Assembly (NCBI RefSeq): GCF_018130765.1
Contig: NZ_JAFCJZ010000001.1
Coordinates: 62,001-126,000, forward strand
Length of the DNA: 64,000 nucleotides
Source of the DNA: Bradyrhizobium iriomotense
GTDB lineage: Bacteria > Pseudomonadota > Alphaproteobacteria > Rhizobiales > Xanthobacteraceae
Reading direction: 5' to 3'
The notes under the pieces: generated by a model
The model's database searches: none
What the model was told of the DNA's origin: nothing
What the model saw: only the letters and a program-made list of their open reading frames with translations
Translations under genes and position numbers: made by a program
Shown: positions 28,315-37,198 of the stretch, one piece after another
Numbering within the stretch: the stretch's first letter is position 1
How the letters are laid out: the number at the start of each line of letters is the position of its first letter

Positions 28315-29171
28315 CCGACGCCACGTTGAAGGATACAGGCGTCCGCCGCCGCATCAGCCTGCCGGCGATCCCGGTCTCGGTCACGCTCGCGATCATTTGG
28401 ATCGTCGCGATGCTCCTGATCGCAGCGTTTGCCGAGAAGGTCGCGCCTTACGGCTTCACCCAGCTCGACCTGCGCAACCGTCTCGCTGCGCCCGGCAATG
28501 TCGCGCACTGGCTCGGCACGGACGAGCTCGGCCGCGACGTGCTGTCGCGGCTGCTCGTCTCGATCCGCATCTCGCTGCTGATCGCTTTCGGTGCGACCGC
28601 GATCTCCGCCATCGTCGGCACCACGCTCGGCTTCCTCGCCGCGCATTTCCGCGGGGCCGTCGAGCAGCTCGTGCTGATGCTGACCGACTTCCAGGCCAGC
28701 ATGCCGTTCCTGATCATGGCGCTGGCGGTGCTCGCCTTCTTCGGCAATTCGCTGCCGCTGCTGATCGGCCTGATGGGCCTGTTCGGCTGGGAGCGCTATG
28801 CCCGCATCGCCCGGGGCCTTGCCATCTCCGCCAATGCGCAAGGCTATGCCGCCGCGGTCCGCCAGTTGGGGGCAACGCCGTCGCGGATCTACCTCCGGCA
28901 CATCCTGCCCAACATCGCCTCCACCCTGATCGTCTCGACCACGCTGGTGTTCCCGGAGGTGATCCTGATGGAATCTGGCCTGTCCTTCCTCGGCCTCGGC
29001 GTGCAGCCGCCGATGACCAGCCTCGGCAACATGGTCGGCTACGGCCGCGAATATTTGACCCGGGCGCCCTGGATCATGCTGGCGCCGGCGACCACCATCG
29101 TCGTGACCACGCTGGCGGTCTCGGTCATCGGCGACTGGCTGCGCGACCGGCTGGATCCGACGCTGCAATAG
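28311..29171 (+). CDS. ABC transporter permease (OppC/DppC-like)
   Basis: A 286-residue permease with an N-terminal membrane helix, then GTDELGRDVLSRLLVSIRISLLI, and the EAA loop GYAAAVRQLGATPSRIYLRHILPN, ending with SGLSFLGLGVQPP. These are DppC hallmarks. It is the last gene of the importer operon and converges with the SagB-type gene of the LAP cluster, only 39 bp apart. Confidence 0.92.
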   Translation: MTDATLKDTGVRRRISLPAIPVSVTLAIIWIVAMLLIAAFAEKVAPYGFTQLDLRNRLAAPGNVAHWLGTDELGRDVLSRLLVSIRISLLIAFGATAISAIVGTTLGFLAAHFRGAVEQLVLMLTDFQASMPFLIMALAVLAFFGNSLPLLIGLMGLFGWERYARIARGLAISANAQGYAAAVRQLGATPSRIYLRHILPNIASTLIVSTTLVFPEVILMESGLSFLGLGVQPPMTSLGNMVGYGREYLTRAPWIMLAPATTIVVTTLAVSVIGDWLRDRLDPTLQ

Positions 29172-29210
29172 CGCGACGGGCTGGAGCCGTGAGCCGATTT
29201 GCCGCCGCTT

Positions 29211-30668
29211 CTAGCCTTGGACCTCCGGCGTCCTGCCGCGCCCGAGCGCGAATTGACCGACCGGGCCCTCGATATGGAATTCCAACTCCGTCATTTTCGC
29301 GAACAGATCGATGTTGGTGCTGCCAATGGCGCAGCCGCCGAGCCCCATATCGGTCGCCGCCAGGTAAAGCGTCTGAATCAGGCTGCCGACATCCTTCAGG
29401 ATCAACGAATATGCGATTGAGCTGTATTTCCAGGAGACCCGCCCAAAACGGGCCGCGATCGTGATGAGGATTTGTGGCTGACCCGGCGCGTCCATGGCGA
29501 ACTGGGCAGCCGCCAAATGCGCCTGGAGTTGTTGGGGGGAGGCGCTGATCGCGACTAGCGCGTGGCTCCCTGCATCGTAGTGGTAGAGTCCGCGCGCAAG
29601 CCCGTCGCAGTTCGCGACGGTAAGGTACAACTCCAGCTCGTACGCGCTGCCCGCCGACGGATAGGGCCTTGTGCTGTAGGTGACGTCGGAACCGCCCTCG
29701 AAATACGGCTCGCTCTTCCATTCGGACACGACGCGCGCGGCGGTGTCGAGAAACTGCGCGAGTTCGCCGAGCGTGACCGGATTCTTGTCGTCGAAATCCC
29801 GTGTTGAATGGCGTTCGCGCAACAGCTTCGGGAAGCGGGAGTTCGGCTCCGGGGAGGAGAATTTGCGCAGGTCAATCTTGCTGCCGGCCCAGGGCGGACG
29901 CACCGCCGGCGACGGCGGAACGACGCCGGCATAGGTGAAGGCGGCGCCGACCGGATTGGCTTGCCGACCCTCCGTGCTCCGCGTGTGAAACACCAGATCG
30001 TGGAAATCCCAGAGTACGAGGTTGCCGTCGCCTTCGTTCACCCGCAGGCCTTGTCCGTCCTTCGCATCGAGCTTGAGCAGGATCTGGCTGTCCAGCAACA
30101 GTTCGAGCAGATGGAGGGTGGAGGAAGCTATCTTCTGGTTGAGCTTGCCGATCTTCCGAGGCTGCGACAGCGCAGCAAGGGTGGCGGCGATGGCGGGATC
30201 GCCAATCCGGAACAGCGCGCCGGCGCGCGGCGATTCCAGCACCATCTCGTTGCCGCGCCGGCGCAGATAGGCAAAGCGCGACAACACAACGGTATCACGG
30301 CTGCCCAGCCGCGCGCGTCGCGGCCAGTAGTCGGGGACTTGAGGCTCGATGACCACGAGGTCCCGCTCGTCACGCGAGGAGGAGAGTCGGTATTCCAGAA
30401 GCCCCTGCCGGGCCAAGCGATGCACCAGTGCATCGATTTCCCTGGCGAGGATGCTCTTGCCTGCAAACGAAGCGAGCGGAAGACCGGCGCTCAGATGTCG
30501 CGCACGGTCCATCGCAGCCTCGCTGAATTGCCCGAGGTTGACGGAATAGTCGCCCAGGGAGGCGGCGATGTTTCCGTCCGGCTGCATCTGGAGGGAGAAG
30601 CGATGGCTCAATCGGGCAGCAATGTCCGGCGCGATCTTCCTGGTCGGCTTTTTCCGGGGAGCGCGCAC
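29211..30668 (-). CDS. SagB-type FMN-dependent azoline dehydrogenase of LAP/TOMM cluster
   Basis: A 485-residue protein. Residues about 1-250 are a SagB-type N-terminal region of winged-helix-like character. Residues about 275-485 form a nitroreductase-fold FMN domain, entered by LLRERHSTRDFDDKNPVTLGELAQFL and including the family stretch YPSAGSAYELELYL. In LAP biosynthesis this enzyme oxidises thiazolines and oxazolines to thiazoles and oxazoles in the cytoplasm. GTG at 30668 is 13 bp after the YcaO stop, so the genes are probably coupled. The C-terminus (QFALGRGRTPEVQG) ends the conserved fold, so the gene looks intact. Confidence 0.88.
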   Translation of the reverse strand: MRAPRKKPTRKIAPDIAARLSHRFSLQMQPDGNIAASLGDYSVNLGQFSEAAMDRARHLSAGLPLASFAGKSILAREIDALVHRLARQGLLEYRLSSSRDERDLVVIEPQVPDYWPRRARLGSRDTVVLSRFAYLRRRGNEMVLESPRAGALFRIGDPAIAATLAALSQPRKIGKLNQKIASSTLHLLELLLDSQILLKLDAKDGQGLRVNEGDGNLVLWDFHDLVFHTRSTEGRQANPVGAAFTYAGVVPPSPAVRPPWAGSKIDLRKFSSPEPNSRFPKLLRERHSTRDFDDKNPVTLGELAQFLDTAARVVSEWKSEPYFEGGSDVTYSTRPYPSAGSAYELELYLTVANCDGLARGLYHYDAGSHALVAISASPQQLQAHLAAAQFAMDAPGQPQILITIAARFGRVSWKYSSIAYSLILKDVGSLIQTLYLAATDMGLGGCAIGSTNIDLFAKMTELEFHIEGPVGQFALGRGRTPEVQG

Positions 30669-30681
30669 GAAGAGCAGGCCT

Positions 30682-32928
30682 TCAGGTGTGTGGAAGGAAT
30701 GAAGTCAGATCGCTTTCCAGTCGCGGCCGGTCCAACAATCCGAGCTTCACCGGCACATCGTAAAGGCGGCCCGGCGCGAAGCGGCGATAAAAATGACGCA
30801 AGCCGGGAACGAGCACTCTGACGACCGGAACCTCGACGTCGGGACGCGTCTGGTCGAGGACGAGGAGGTCGAAGCCCGCACGGGCGGCGATCTCGACGCA
30901 GGCGAGGGCCTGGTCACGCGTATTGTCGTGAAGCTCGAGGCTCGGCGCCGGGGGGACGATCGGGCGATCGCTCGGTGTCAGGAACGGGTAGTCTTCCAGG
31001 CGCAGCGGTGTAACACCGTCGAGGGTCGGCTTCTCGCCGCTCGCACCGCCCATCATGCTGACGGACATGAATTGGGTCAGCTCGGTGAGGGAGCGCAGCA
31101 GGGCTATGCGGCGGTCGAAATGCGCGCCGGAACCGAACTCGATATTCTCGTGTCCATCCTGCATCCAGTGCATGATCGCCACGTAAGTCGGAATGCCGAG
31201 ATCGGCGGTGATATCGAGCACCCACAGCTTGCGACCGGCTTCTGCAAACTGAGTCCGGAGATCCCGGACATAGAAATCGTCGAACTGTTCGAGGTCGACC
31301 TCGGCGCGCTGCACCCGGTTGTACCACCAGATCGCATAGGCATCGCGTTCGATCAGTTCGAGGAAGCCCTGGACGATCGCTTCGTCGCGGGTGTTGCCGG
31401 CCGCGCAGCCGTTGGAATCCGTATGAAAGCCGCCATAGAAGAAGTACAGGAGGCCCGTCGGCAGATATTTGAAGCGTTTGTCGCGCAACGATGAGACCGG
31501 CGACCACTCGGTCCTCGTCGAGGGATCGAACGGCTCGGGAACCGGATGGGGATCGTCCGGTTGCTGGAGAAACCTGGTCTTGAACTGCGTTTCGCTGAAG
31601 AGCTGGATATCGTTGGGAAGAAGCGCGTCGCCAGGCGCGAAATCGGCAAATCGACGCGTCGTCCTGATCTCATCGCCCTGGAAAATGCCCGAATAGCGTT
31701 CGATCGATTCCATCAGCGCGCTGGCTTCGCCCTGCTCGGCGGTCGAGCCCTTGCCAAAACTGCCGCCGCTCAATCCGGACCTGAGCTGGTCGATGCTGTG
31801 GGCCGGCGCGGAGAAATTATGCTGGGCGAAGTAGTTGGTGTTCATCGGCAGATCGACGTCGATTCGTTCGAGCCTGGTCACCACCCCTGTCAGTGGGCTC
31901 ACATGCTTGCGAAAGCGCGACACTGTCGAGCGCGACGTCACCGTGCGATATCCACCGCTGGTCATGACGAGCCTCTTGCCCTCGGCAATCTCGATCGGGG
32001 CCGGAGATCGGCGCGGGTTGTTCAGCTTCCTGCTGCCGCAGGTCGGACATTGTGGACGTCGCGTCACGTAGTGCTTGGCGATGGCGGCGCCGGTCAGGTC
32101 GAAGCTTGCGATGTGATCGCACAAATCGGTGCGAAAATCCGATGCAATTGCCTTGGCGATCTCGACGGCCGCAAAATGGATTCCTGCCTGGCCGACGCTT
32201 TCTCTGACCAGCGGCGATATGGCCACCGCACGCGCCGGTCCCCGGTCAAGAAACCCCTTGATCTCCCGGTTGCGGATCATGCGATCGAACAGGCAGGTCC
32301 AGCAGGCGCCATCGCCCGGTTTGAACACGGGCCCGACCAGCGGAAACGCGCCGGATGGCTGTACCAGCAACCAGGGCGTCTTGCCAGCCACGCGTTCCCG
32401 GTTCAGTTCGGCAAGTCGCCGGTCGAGATAGTCGTTCGCCAGCGTGATCGTGAACTTCGGCGCTCGCTTGGCGATTTGAACACCGAGCTTGCTCAACGCC
32501 GCGGTCAGCTCCTTGGCGCCTTTGACGTCAATCGTCTCAATCTGGACGGGGCAATTGCGAAGATTTTGTTCGGCGATCTCCAGGGGCATGCCGAGGCTCG
32601 CCAGGAAACCGCCGACGGCGTCGTCGAATGCTTTCGGGCTCCGCGCAACGACATATCGGCGATCGAGGAGCCGCCTGATCGCTTCCTCGATCTTGTCGGC
32701 CGGAAAGTGCTTCGAAAGCTGGCCAATGAGCTCCGGCCAAGTCTTGCCCTGTTTTCCGATCGCGGTGGCCAGGGCACAATAGAGCTCGCCATGCAGGAAG
32801 AACTTGCGGTCCTCAGAATAAAGGCAGACCGCATCGGGAGGCACTACGTACGCGGTGAAGTTCGGTGCAAATCGGAGAATGTCTTTGCGGGTCTGCCGCG
32901 CAGCGCGGGTCTTGCGAGTTGCAGTCAT
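30682..32928 (-). CDS. Fused leader-binding/YcaO cyclodehydratase of LAP/TOMM cluster
   Basis: A 748-residue fusion (ATG at 32928; TTG at 32979 is possible). The N-terminal about 330 residues are the E1-like, SagC/TOMM leader-binding part, with zinc-type CWTC (209-212) and CPTC (294-297). The rest is a YcaO domain with the ATP/Mg motif GKGSTAEQGEASALMESIER (392-411) and later GCAAGNTRDEAIVQGFLELIERDAYA. It uses ATP to activate the peptide backbone and cyclise Cys, Ser or Thr side chains to azolines. The C-terminus ends FLPHT, so the Pro-rich PxPxP tail seen in many azoline-forming YcaO proteins is absent or degenerate. It sits between the precursor and dehydrogenase genes. Confidence 0.9.
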   Translation of the reverse strand: MTATRKTRAARQTRKDILRFAPNFTAYVVPPDAVCLYSEDRKFFLHGELYCALATAIGKQGKTWPELIGQLSKHFPADKIEEAIRRLLDRRYVVARSPKAFDDAVGGFLASLGMPLEIAEQNLRNCPVQIETIDVKGAKELTAALSKLGVQIAKRAPKFTITLANDYLDRRLAELNRERVAGKTPWLLVQPSGAFPLVGPVFKPGDGACWTCLFDRMIRNREIKGFLDRGPARAVAISPLVRESVGQAGIHFAAVEIAKAIASDFRTDLCDHIASFDLTGAAIAKHYVTRRPQCPTCGSRKLNNPRRSPAPIEIAEGKRLVMTSGGYRTVTSRSTVSRFRKHVSPLTGVVTRLERIDVDLPMNTNYFAQHNFSAPAHSIDQLRSGLSGGSFGKGSTAEQGEASALMESIERYSGIFQGDEIRTTRRFADFAPGDALLPNDIQLFSETQFKTRFLQQPDDPHPVPEPFDPSTRTEWSPVSSLRDKRFKYLPTGLLYFFYGGFHTDSNGCAAGNTRDEAIVQGFLELIERDAYAIWWYNRVQRAEVDLEQFDDFYVRDLRTQFAEAGRKLWVLDITADLGIPTYVAIMHWMQDGHENIEFGSGAHFDRRIALLRSLTELTQFMSVSMMGGASGEKPTLDGVTPLRLEDYPFLTPSDRPIVPPAPSLELHDNTRDQALACVEIAARAGFDLLVLDQTRPDVEVPVVRVLVPGLRHFYRRFAPGRLYDVPVKLGLLDRPRLESDLTSFLPHT

Positions 32929-32982
32929 TGGGGCAGCACGCTGATCCTGTTGCCGATGCAGGCGTCGTAGCGAAATCAAGCA

Positions 32983-33014
32983 ATTGGCCGGCCCCTCTCT
33001 TCAGGCCGGCCAAT
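32983..33014 (-). promoter_or_regulatory. Hairpin between precursor and YcaO genes, probable attenuator
   Basis: ATTGGCCGGCC (32983-32993) pairs perfectly with GGCCGGCCAAT (33004-33014) around a 10-nt loop, 43 bp after the precursor stop on the minus strand and ending 54 bp before the YcaO ATG. Only a weak TGCTTGATTT tract follows. In the streptolysin S locus a leaky terminator after the precursor gene raises precursor over enzyme levels; the same role is inferred here. Confidence 0.6.
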
Positions 33015-33057
33015 GACCTATCAACCCGTGAATTTGACATTCGGAACGCGCCGGGGC

Positions 33058-33495
33058 CTAGCACCAGCGGCAACGACCCCACGATGCGCAACAACCCGCG
33101 CATGATACGGCGCATCCCACCACACCAACCCCACAGCCGACGGCACAACCCGCACAGCGGCAACCGACGCCACATCGGCAACCACGGCAAGCCCGACAGC
33201 CTCTGCAGCCGCGGCAACCGCCGCATCCGCGCCATGCCAGCTGCACGCGGCTACCGGCGTTTTCCTTGTCGAAGAGATGGAAGGTGGCCAGGCTGACGTC
33301 AGCCATTTCCTCTTCGTCGAGCGTGATGGCCTGACCCGTTCCAAAGTGGGGCAATTGTTGTACGTCGGGCGTCGGCACTGCGGACGCCGATGCGCCTCCC
33401 GCCAGCGAGAACGTCAACCCTGCGGCTCCGAACGCCGGCACGGCGACCTTTGTTACGCGCTTCTTCCCATTGGAAGTCTTCTTCGCCTGCCGCAT
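33058..33495 (-). CDS. Cys-rich LAP/TOMM precursor peptide with signal-like N-terminus
   Basis: A 145-residue precursor. The ATG at 33495 has GGAGG at 7-bp spacing; longer in-frame starts are rejected. Residues 1-17 are basic (RQAKKTSNGKKRVTK), 17-36 hydrophobic (VAVPAFGAAGLTFSLAGG) and end in ASASA, like a signal peptide. Residues 58-80 (TLDEEEMADVSLATFHLFDKENA) look like the recognition leader. The core, from about residue 88 (WRGCGGCRGCRGCRACRG ...) to the end, holds 17 Cys, mostly in C-R-G, C-A-G and C-x-V-G spacing, plus two Ser, and ends RCRWC. The Cys are expected sites for thiazole formation by the YcaO/SagB pair encoded just downstream. Activity is unknown. Confidence 0.87.
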   Translation of the reverse strand: MRQAKKTSNGKKRVTKVAVPAFGAAGLTFSLAGGASASAVPTPDVQQLPHFGTGQAITLDEEEMADVSLATFHLFDKENAGSRVQLAWRGCGGCRGCRGCRACRGCRCGVGCRCAGCAVGCGVGVVGCAVSCAGCCASWGRCRWC

Positions 33496-33731
33496 GGTCG
33501 AACCTCCGAGCATTGCAGGAAGCATCCCAGCCGCGGTAAGCCTACGCCCAGGATATAACGCGAGCAACAACTTCGCGCACAAAAGCGTGGCGCTGCACGT
33601 TCGGGATGTATTCATCTTCATGAACGGCATCGGCACTGCCAGTTGACACAACACATCAATGATCCACGCTGTGGTGCGTGCAGCTTGGTGCAGTGCCGCA
33701 AGCGTATCGAATCTCGAATGGAGAGATCGGC

Positions 33732-34601
33732 GTGGCAGATCGATCAGGGCGTTTCGCTTGGTATGAACTCCTGACCACGGATGTCGCGGCGGCGGGCGCT
33801 TTTTACCGCAAGGCCGTCGGCTGGGGCGTGAAGGATGAATCGACCCCTGAACTGCCTTATACGGTGGTTCGTAGCGGCGGCGCTCCGCTGGGCGGACTTA
33901 TGGAGATCCCGGAAGAGGGGCGGAGATTGGGGGCGACGCCGCGGTGGATGGGATACGTCGCCGTCGACGACCTGGACGCGACCGCCGCGCAGATCAGGGG
34001 TCTTGGAGGTACGATCCTTGTGCCGCCGACCGACACCAATATTGGCCGCATAGCAGTCGTTACCGATCCGCAAGAGGCGACGTTCGGGCTGATCAAAGAA
34101 CCGACCTATGGCCGACGGAAACCGGGCCGGCTGGACGAGCCGGGGCGTGTAGGCTGGCATGAGTTACTGGCTGCCGACCGGACCGTGGTCTTCGATTTCT
34201 ACAGAGAACTATTCGGTTGGCAGAAGGCCGATGCTCAAAGCGAACCAGCGGCCTGGTATCAATTGTTTTCGGCGGGTGGGCAGACGGTCGGCGGCATGCT
34301 CACGAAACTTCCGAGCGTAGCGCAGCCGAGCTGGCTGCATTACTTCAATGTCGACGACATCGGTGCTGCCACGAAACATGTGAATGCTGGCGGAGGCCGG
34401 ATCCTCCAGGGGCCGATCGAATTGCCTGATGGCTGCTGGATCGCACGATGTGTCGATCCCCAAGGCGCCTTGTTTGCACTGCAGGGTGCCCGAGGTCCGA
34501 CAAGCATTGAGCCATCCTCGGCTTCGGAAATCGGCTGGTCCGCCAAATGGGGTGGCATTGCTTCCCAAGGGAGAATTATGCTGCCCAAGCCGAAGCGCTA
34601 G
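33732..34601 (+). CDS. Two-domain VOC (glyoxalase-fold) protein
   Basis: A 289-residue protein of two VOC repeats, each with the FYR(K/E)xxGW helix-strand: FAWYELLTTDVAAAGAFYRKAVGWG at about 9-34 and VGWHELLAADRTVVFDFYRELFGWQ at about 137-162. Such tandem VOC proteins include antibiotic-binding and small-molecule dioxygenase-like members; metal residues are only partly evident, so no reaction is assigned. GTG at 33732, behind GGAGAG, is preferred to an upstream GTG at 33678. It is divergent from the LAP precursor across 236 bp, so a self-protection role is conceivable but unsupported. Confidence 0.78.
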   Translation: MADRSGRFAWYELLTTDVAAAGAFYRKAVGWGVKDESTPELPYTVVRSGGAPLGGLMEIPEEGRRLGATPRWMGYVAVDDLDATAAQIRGLGGTILVPPTDTNIGRIAVVTDPQEATFGLIKEPTYGRRKPGRLDEPGRVGWHELLAADRTVVFDFYRELFGWQKADAQSEPAAWYQLFSAGGQTVGGMLTKLPSVAQPSWLHYFNVDDIGAATKHVNAGGGRILQGPIELPDGCWIARCVDPQGALFALQGARGPTSIEPSSASEIGWSAKWGGIASQGRIMLPKPKR

Positions 34602-34800
34602 CTACAGCGTCTGTCCGGCGCTGTCGCGACCTTGCAATGGTCCGCGCCGGGAGCAGGGGAGGCCTGCGCGGGGGCCAATCGGGGGGTGTCAGGGGCAAGT
34701 TCCCGTTGCGCCTGATCGCCCCGTGCGGTATCCGGCCGGAAAGGCCTGAGGCGGCTCCACATTTTCCCGCCCGGCCCAAACCCCGAGGACGGAAACCGCC

Positions 34801-36651
34801 ATGCCAGCCTATCGCTCCCGCACCACCACCCACGGCCGCAACATGGCGGGCGCCCGCGGCCTCTGGCGCGCGACCGGCATGAAGGACGGAGATTTCGGCA
34901 AGCCGATCATCGCGGTCGTCAACTCCTTCACCCAGTTCGTACCCGGCCACGTCCATCTCAAGGACCTCGGCCAGCTCGTCGCCCGCGAGATCGAGCAGGC
35001 CGGCGGCGTGGCGAAAGAGTTCAACACCATCGCGGTCGACGACGGCATCGCCATGGGCCATGACGGCATGCTCTATAGCCTGCCGTCGCGCGAATTGATC
35101 GCCGACAGCGTCGAGTACATGGCCAACGCGCATTGCGCCGACGGCCTCGTCTGCATCTCCAACTGCGACAAGATCACGCCCGGCATGCTGATGGCCGCGC
35201 TGCGGCTCAACATCCCCGCCGTGTTCGTCTCGGGCGGACCGATGGAGGCCGGCAAGGTCAAGCTGCAGGGCAAGACCAAAGCCGTCGACCTCATCGACGC
35301 CATGGTTGCTGCGGCCGATTCCAAGGTGAGCGACGACGACGTCAAGGTGATCGAGCGCTCGGCGTGCCCGACCTGCGGCTCCTGCTCGGGCATGTTCACG
35401 GCGAACTCCATGAACTGCCTGACCGAAGCGCTCGGCCTCTCGCTGCCCGGCAACGGCTCGGTGGTCGCGACCCATGCTGACCGCAAGCGCCTGTTCGTCG
35501 AGGCCGGCCACACCATCGTCGATCTCGTGCGCCGCTATTACGAGCAGGACGATGCTTCGGTCCTGCCGCGCAACATCGCCAACTTCAAGGCGTTCGAGAA
35601 CGCGATGACGCTCGACATCGCCATGGGCGGCTCGACCAACACCGTGCTGCATCTGCTCGCCGCCGCCCATGAAGGGCAGGTCGAGTTCACCATGCGCGAC
35701 ATCGACCGCCTGTCTCGTCGTGTGCCCGTGCTCTGCAAGGTCGCGCCGTCAGTCGCCGACGTCCATGTCGAGGACGTGCATCGCGCGGGCGGCATCATGG
35801 GCATTCTGGGCGAGCTCGACCGCGCCGGCCTGATCGATACCTCTGTCTCCACCGTGCATGCGCCGACCATGAACGAGGCGCTGGAGCGTTGGGACATCAA
35901 GCGCTCCAAGAGCGAGGCGGTGCGCACCTTCTATCGCGCCTCGCCGGGCGGCATCCCCACGCAAGTCGCCTTCAGCCAGGAGCGCCGCTACGACGAGCTC
36001 GACGCCGATCGCGAGAAGGGCGTCGTGCGCGATCTCGCGCATGCCTTCAGCAAGGACGGCGGCCTCGCCGTGCTCTACGGCAACCTCGCGCAGGACGGCT
36101 GCATCGTGAAGACCGCAGGCGTTGACGCCTCGATCCTGAAATTCTCCGGCCCGGCACGCGTGTTCGAAAGCCAGGATGCGGCGGTCGAAGGCATCCTGGG
36201 CGGCAAGGTCGTGGCCGGCGAGGTCGTGGTCATCATCTACGAAGGCCCGCGTGGCGGCCCCGGCATGCAGGAGATGCTGTATCCGACCAGCTACCTGAAA
36301 TCGATGGGCCTCGGCAAAGCCTGCGCGCTCGTCACCGACGGACGTTTCTCTGGCGGTTCGTCCGGTCTGTCGATCGGCCATCTGTCGCCGGAAGCTGCCG
36401 AAGGCGGCAACATCGGTCTTGTGCGCACCGGTGACGTCATCGCCATCGACATTCCGAACCGCAGCATCACGCTGGAAGTCTCCGACGAGGAGCTCGCCAA
36501 GCGTCGCGCCGCGGAAGAGGCGAAGGGCGATGCGGCCTGGCAGGCGACGGGTCGCAAGCGCAACGTCTCGACTGCGCTGCAGGCTTACGCTGCGCTCACG
36601 ACCAGCGCCGCGCGCGGCGCGGTGCGCGAGGTGAAGCGCCGCTCGAAGTAA
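34801..36651 (+). CDS. ilvD: Dihydroxy-acid dehydratase
   Basis: A 616-residue Fe-S enzyme that dehydrates 2,3-dihydroxy-isovalerate and -methylvalerate in valine/isoleucine biosynthesis. Cluster and active-site segments are [43 protein letters not shown] and the C-terminal [17 protein letters not shown]. The length is standard. The ATG at 34801 is followed at once by the conserved [18 protein letters not shown]. It is monocistronic, ended by the hairpin at 36695-36720. Confidence 0.97.
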   Translation: MPAYRSRTTTHGRNMAGARGLWRATGMKDGDFGKPIIAVVNSFTQFVPGHVHLKDLGQLVAREIEQAGGVAKEFNTIAVDDGIAMGHDGMLYSLPSRELIADSVEYMANAHCADGLVCISNCDKITPGMLMAALRLNIPAVFVSGGPMEAGKVKLQGKTKAVDLIDAMVAAADSKVSDDDVKVIERSACPTCGSCSGMFTANSMNCLTEALGLSLPGNGSVVATHADRKRLFVEAGHTIVDLVRRYYEQDDASVLPRNIANFKAFENAMTLDIAMGGSTNTVLHLLAAAHEGQVEFTMRDIDRLSRRVPVLCKVAPSVADVHVEDVHRAGGIMGILGELDRAGLIDTSVSTVHAPTMNEALERWDIKRSKSEAVRTFYRASPGGIPTQVAFSQERRYDELDADREKGVVRDLAHAFSKDGGLAVLYGNLAQDGCIVKTAGVDASILKFSGPARVFESQDAAVEGILGGKVVAGEVVVIIYEGPRGGPGMQEMLYPTSYLKSMGLGKACALVTDGRFSGGSSGLSIGHLSPEAAEGGNIGLVRTGDVIAIDIPNRSITLEVSDEELAKRRAAEEAKGDAAWQATGRKRNVSTALQAYAALTTSAARGAVREVKRRSK

Positions 36652-36694
36652 GCGCTGCATCGCGCGCGCCTCACGTGCATGGTCAACAAGTTCT

Positions 36695-36720
36695 GAACGG
36701 CCGGTGAAAGCCGGCCGTTC
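36695..36720 (+). terminator. Hairpin after ilvD
   Basis: GAACGGCCGG and CCGGCCGTTC form a perfect 10-bp stem with a TGAAAG loop, 43 bp after the ilvD stop. There is no long T-run, as is common in these genomes. Confidence 0.6.
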
Positions 36721-36823
36721 GCATTAAGGATGCCTCAACGAACTTCGGCAGCTCAGGATTTTAAGGCGTATACTGCCAGCGACCTTCGCAAATCCATTTC
36801 GGGCAACTGGGGCACCACGCACA

Positions 36824-37198
36824 ATGTCTCGTACTCTTGCTGTCGTTTTCTCGACTGCTGTCGCCGCGATTTCCATGACGGGCGCAGCCTCTGCCGGCTG
36901 CTACAATTGCTATACGCCGCCGCCCTGCACGACCTGCTATCAACAGCAATACGTGCCGCCGCAATACCGCACCGTCGATGAGACCGTGATGGTGTCGCCG
37001 GGCTCCGTGGTCGCGCACCGCACGCCGGCGCAGTATCGCACCGTGATGGTCCCGCAGACCGTGATGGTCGCGCCGCCGGGCGTCCAGTACGAGCGCATTC
37101 CGCCGCAATACGCCACGCGCCAGCGCGTCGAAATGGTCTCGCCGGGCTATTCCTATTATGCCCCGGTGCAGATGGGTTGCGCCTCCTGCGGATACTGA
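36824..37198 (+). CDS. Secreted Cys/Tyr/Pro-rich repeat protein
   Basis: A 124-residue exported protein of unknown function. The signal peptide ends GAASAGC near residue 25. The mature part starts with paired CxxC-like motifs (GCYNCYTPPPCTTCYQQQ), continues with three loosely repeated units around PPQYRTV and PAQYRTVMVPQTVMV, and ends GCASCGY. Proline and tyrosine are abundant and acidic residues few, so a surface or matrix role is plausible. It stands alone after ilvD. Confidence 0.65.
   Translation: MSRTLAVVFSTAVAAISMTGAASAGCYNCYTPPPCTTCYQQQYVPPQYRTVDETVMVSPGSVVAHRTPAQYRTVMVPQTVMVAPPGVQYERIPPQYATRQRVEMVSPGYSYYAPVQMGCASCGY

Noticed and set aside
33558..33654. Upstream in-frame extension of the LAP precursor
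   Set aside because: The ATG at 33495 has a strong GGAGG at ideal spacing; the extension encodes a Cys/Leu-rich stretch without a ribosome site.
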